From a bacterium (lineage in GTDB: Bacteria > Desulfobacterota > Binatia > Binatales > Binataceae), in assembly GCA_014896235.1 (NCBI GenBank), contig JADBKU010000004.1, positions 1 to 64,000 of the forward strand: DNA of 64,000 bases. Reading direction: 5' to 3'. Below are positions 61,883-64,000 of the stretch, one piece after another. The notes beneath the pieces were generated by a model. The model made no database searches and was not told the origin of the DNA. It saw only the letters and a program-made list of their open reading frames with translations. The position numbers were made by a program, and so were the translations under genes. How positions within the stretch are numbered: the stretch's first letter is position 1; each line of letters starts with the position of its first letter.

Positions 61883-62761
61883 CTATTCGCCGTCTTCGCC
61901 GCGGTCGCGGCGGGCAAGCTCGCGCTGATAGAGTTCGCGGCGGCTCTGACCGGTCAGCTTCGCGATCACGGCGCTCGCCTGTTTGAGGCTGAGGCCGGCG
62001 TCGATCAATTCTCCGACCGTCAACGCGCCGCCCGCGCTCTCATTGAGAGTGCCGCTTTCCGCTTCCGGCGCGCCGCCGACGATAATCGTAATTTCGCCGC
62101 GCGCCTCTTCCCTCGCAAAGCGATCACACAGTTCGCCGAGCGTTCCACGAATGGTTTCCTCGAAGGTCTTGGTGATTTCGCGCGCGAGCGCGGCTGGCCG
62201 ATCGGCGCCGAACACGGCCGCCATCTCCGCCAGTGTCGCCGCGAGCCGGCGCGGCGACTCGTAAAAGATTATCGTTCGCGTTTCGCGCGCCAGCGCCTTG
62301 AGTGCGTCACGCCGCGCGCTCTCGCGCGCCGGCGGAAAACCTTCAAAGACGAAGCGGTCGGTCGGCAGGCCGGAGACCGACAGCGCCGCGATCGCCGCCG
62401 ACGGCCCGGGCACGGCGGCGACGCGAATTCCAGCGTCGAGCGCCGCGCGCACCAGCCGAAACCCGGGATCGGAAATCGCGGGCGTGCCGGCGTCGCTGAT
62501 CAACGCGACCGATTCTCCCGCGCGCATCCGGTCAATCAGTTCGGCAGTGCGCCGGCGCTCGTTGTGCTCGAAATAACTGACCCTTGGCGTGCGTATCTGC
62601 AACCCTGCGAGCATCCGCGCCGCGCGCCGCGTGTCCTCGCAGGCGATCAAATCGGCCTCGGCAAGAATACGGCGCGCGCGCGGACTGAGATCCTCGCGGT
62701 TGCCGATCGGCGTGGCGACGACATATAGCGCGCCCGCGGAGCGATCGTCCGCCGCCGCCAT
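61883..62761 (-). CDS. rsmI: 16S rRNA 2'-O-ribose methyltransferase RsmI
   Basis: RsmI methylates C1402 of 16S rRNA. The 292-residue protein has the strong family motif LYVVATPIGNREDLSPRARRIL with IACEDTRRAARML, then the SAM-site region ALISDAGTPAISDPGFRLV and AVPGPSAAIAALSVSGLP. It is a tetrapyrrole-methylase fold. The gene starts 12 bases after the NTF2-like gene, so the two may share a transcript. Confidence 0.96.
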   Translation of the reverse strand: MAAADDRSAGALYVVATPIGNREDLSPRARRILAEADLIACEDTRRAARMLAGLQIRTPRVSYFEHNERRRTAELIDRMRAGESVALISDAGTPAISDPGFRLVRAALDAGIRVAAVPGPSAAIAALSVSGLPTDRFVFEGFPPARESARRDALKALARETRTIIFYESPRRLAATLAEMAAVFGADRPAALAREITKTFEETIRGTLGELCDRFAREEARGEITIIVGGAPEAESGTLNESAGGALTVGELIDAGLSLKQASAVIAKLTGQSRRELYQRELARRDRGEDGE

Positions 62762-62773
62762 CGGAGTTCCTGC

Positions 62774-63220
62774 TCAGCCTTTTTGCGGCTGGCGCGGCTC
62801 CAGGCGCAACGCCTTGAAGCGGCGCGACTGGAATTTCCATTGGTCGCCCTGCTTCACATACTCGTCGTTGTAATAGCCGGTGCCGATCCACGCCATGTCG
62901 TTGCTCGCGTCGCGCAACTCGACATAGCATCGCCCCGACGCCTTGCCGCCGCCTTTAAGCTCGATCACGTGGTTGTGGATGTAGGGACGCGGCGTCAGGT
63001 TCGCGAGGCCGTCCTTGTACATCTTCAGGAGATTAGCGCGGCCGGTGCTGTTGCTCTCGGAATTGTGGCCAAGGATCGTGAAGGAACCGTCTTCCGTGAA
63101 CAGATTGACGATTCCCTCGACGTCGCCCTGCCACACGCAATCGCAGTAACGCTGCGGCAATTCGCGAATACTCTCGCGATCGGCGAGTTCAGCCACAATT
63201 TGCTCGATGCTCTTGGCCAT
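62774..63220 (-). CDS. NTF2/SnoaL-like protein
   Basis: A 148-residue cone-shaped alpha+beta barrel: ESIRELPQRYCDCVWQGDVEGIVNLFTEDGSF near the start, then LTPRPYIHNHVIELKGGGKASGRCYVELRD and WKFQSRRFKALRLEPR. The fold is used by many small enzymes (dehydratases, isomerases) and binding proteins; no function can be assigned. It sits between the short-chain dehydrogenase and rsmI genes on one strand. Confidence 0.75.
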   Translation of the reverse strand: MAKSIEQIVAELADRESIRELPQRYCDCVWQGDVEGIVNLFTEDGSFTILGHNSESNSTGRANLLKMYKDGLANLTPRPYIHNHVIELKGGGKASGRCYVELRDASNDMAWIGTGYYNDEYVKQGDQWKFQSRRFKALRLEPRQPQKG

Positions 63221-63335
63221 CGTGATTCTCCTTCGATGCTCAATAATCCCGTTGACGCGCTTTTGCCACCGCCGCGAAACCGCGGCCGGTCCATCCGTTC
63301 GACGATCAGCGCTGGACCGTATTCATCGGCGCCCG

Positions 63336-64000
63336 TCAGTGCTGGCCGCCCATCCGATGACCGGCGGTCCATCCGCCGTCCACGACCACCGCCTGTCCCG
63401 TAATGAACGAGGCGTCGTCCGAGCACAGGAACAACGCCGTGCGCGCGATCTCCTCGGGCTGGCCGGTGCGCTGCAACAGATGCATCGACGCGGCGCCCTT
63501 GCGTGCGCGCTCGCGCTTTTCGGGAGTCAGTTTGTCGTAGCCGGTTTCCGAAAGCGGCGTGGTGATTACGCCGGGGCAGATGCAATTCACGCGGATTCCC
63601 TGTTCCGAATAATCCATCGCCATCGATTTCGTCAGCAGGATCACGCCGGCCTTGGCCGCGCAGTAATGCCCCATCCGCCGGATCCCTTCGATTCCTGCGA
63701 CCGAGGCGGTGCTCAGGATCACGCCGCGGGTCTTGAGCAGTTCGGGAATCGCATATTTGCAGCCGAGAAAAACGCCCTTCAGATCGACATCGACCACGCG
63801 GTCCCATTCTTCCTCGGACATCTGATGCAGCGGACGGGCGAAGCCGATGCCGGCGTTGTTGTAAATGATGTCGAGACGGCCGAAATGCTTGACGGTATCG
63901 GCGACCATCCGCTCGGCGTCGGCGGCCTTGGAAACGTCGGCTTTAAGCGCGATCGCCTTGCCTCCCGCCTGCGTGATTTCGCCCGCGACTTTCCGCGCGT
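63336..64000 (-). CDS. Short-chain dehydrogenase/reductase, N-terminus cut by window edge
   Basis: Reading continues in frame to the window edge. Visible are DVSK, the NNAGIG motif, the catalytic Ser in LSTASVAG, the YCAAK motif with catalytic Tyr and Lys, and the closing CSDDASFITGQAVVVDGGW. This is a classical SDR. The N-terminal TGxxxGxG nucleotide loop lies outside the window. An internal ATG at 63908 is not the start. Substrate is unknown. Confidence 0.93.
   Translation of the reverse strand, partial: ARKVAGEITQAGGKAIALKADVSKAADAERMVADTVKHFGRLDIIYNNAGIGFARPLHQMSEEEWDRVVDVDLKGVFLGCKYAIPELLKTRGVILSTASVAGIEGIRRMGHYCAAKAGVILLTKSMAMDYSEQGIRVNCICPGVITTPLSETGYDKLTPEKRERARKGAASMHLLQRTGQPEEIARTALFLCSDDASFITGQAVVVDGGWTAGHRMGGQH

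Overview
The window is one GC-rich bacterial chromosomal segment around the start of replication genes. The gene set suggests a heterotrophic, deltaproteobacteria-like soil or groundwater lineage. The clues are a small atpZ-atpI-atpB-atpE cluster that carries no other ATP synthase genes, a class III PHA synthase, a 2-oxoacid:ferredoxin oxidoreductase, LLM-type flavin oxidoreductases, paired acyl-CoA dehydrogenases and a Tad pilus locus. Candidatus Binatota or a related Desulfobacterota group is my best guess. It is an inference from gene content and was not tested by phylogeny. I found no rRNA, tRNA, CRISPR array, insertion sequence or prophage.

Region by region. 1-1,150: a cut uracil-DNA glycosylase-like gene and an Smr-domain protein. 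1,119-4,297: ATP synthase F0 genes and hemL. 4,298-7,637: dnaA and dnaN with candidate DnaA boxes on both sides of dnaA. 7,654-11,930: a molybdate/tungstate-type ABC transporter and, divergent from it, a striking ORF that joins a molybdate-type regulator in frame to half of a glycosyltransferase-39 membrane protein. 11,927-15,485: sirtuin, thioredoxin-like protein and two tandem alpha/beta hydrolases. 15,596-17,963: a TPR protein and a translationally coupled ECF sigma / anti-sigma / Spy-like cassette with its own ECF-type promoter. 18,032-19,815: MocA-like and XdhC-like molybdenum-enzyme maturation genes. 19,999-27,301: sigma-54 activator, peroxiredoxin, TPR protein and the Tad cluster (tadC, tadB, cpaF, tadZ, flp). 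27,302-31,363: an unknown putative lipoprotein, a secreted sialidase-like propeller protein and a gene-poor stretch with one candidate small gene.

31,364-38,978: a crotonase and a hydrolase, then a PHA operon (phaE, phaC, phasin). A Crp/Fnr-family regulator faces the PHA operon across a short region holding two near-identical dyads 51 bp apart. Next come a hydrolase, an alcohol dehydrogenase broken by a one-base frameshift, gloA and a UPF0175-like gene. 39,173-44,557: two paralogous acyl-CoA dehydrogenases flanking an inverted molybdoenzyme/cytochrome b pair, then an amidohydrolase. 44,657-57,059: korAB, acylphosphatase, ligA, a rhodanese / ATP:corrinoid adenosyltransferase / metallo-beta-lactamase group, two envelope proteins, then accC, accB and aroQ. 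57,307-64,000: LLM oxidoreductase, epoxide hydrolase, HAD phosphatase, MFS transporter, rsmI, an NTF2-like protein and a cut short-chain dehydrogenase.

Recurring themes are molybdenum use (uptake, a regulator remnant, cofactor maturation and a sulfite-oxidase-fold enzyme), acyl-CoA and PHA carbon storage, and envelope stress. The observations most worth follow-up are the chimeric regulator/glycosyltransferase ORF, the paired CooA-like dyads between the PHA operon and the Crp-family gene, the ECF/Spy-like cassette, and the small ORF bracketed by two hairpins near 31 kb.
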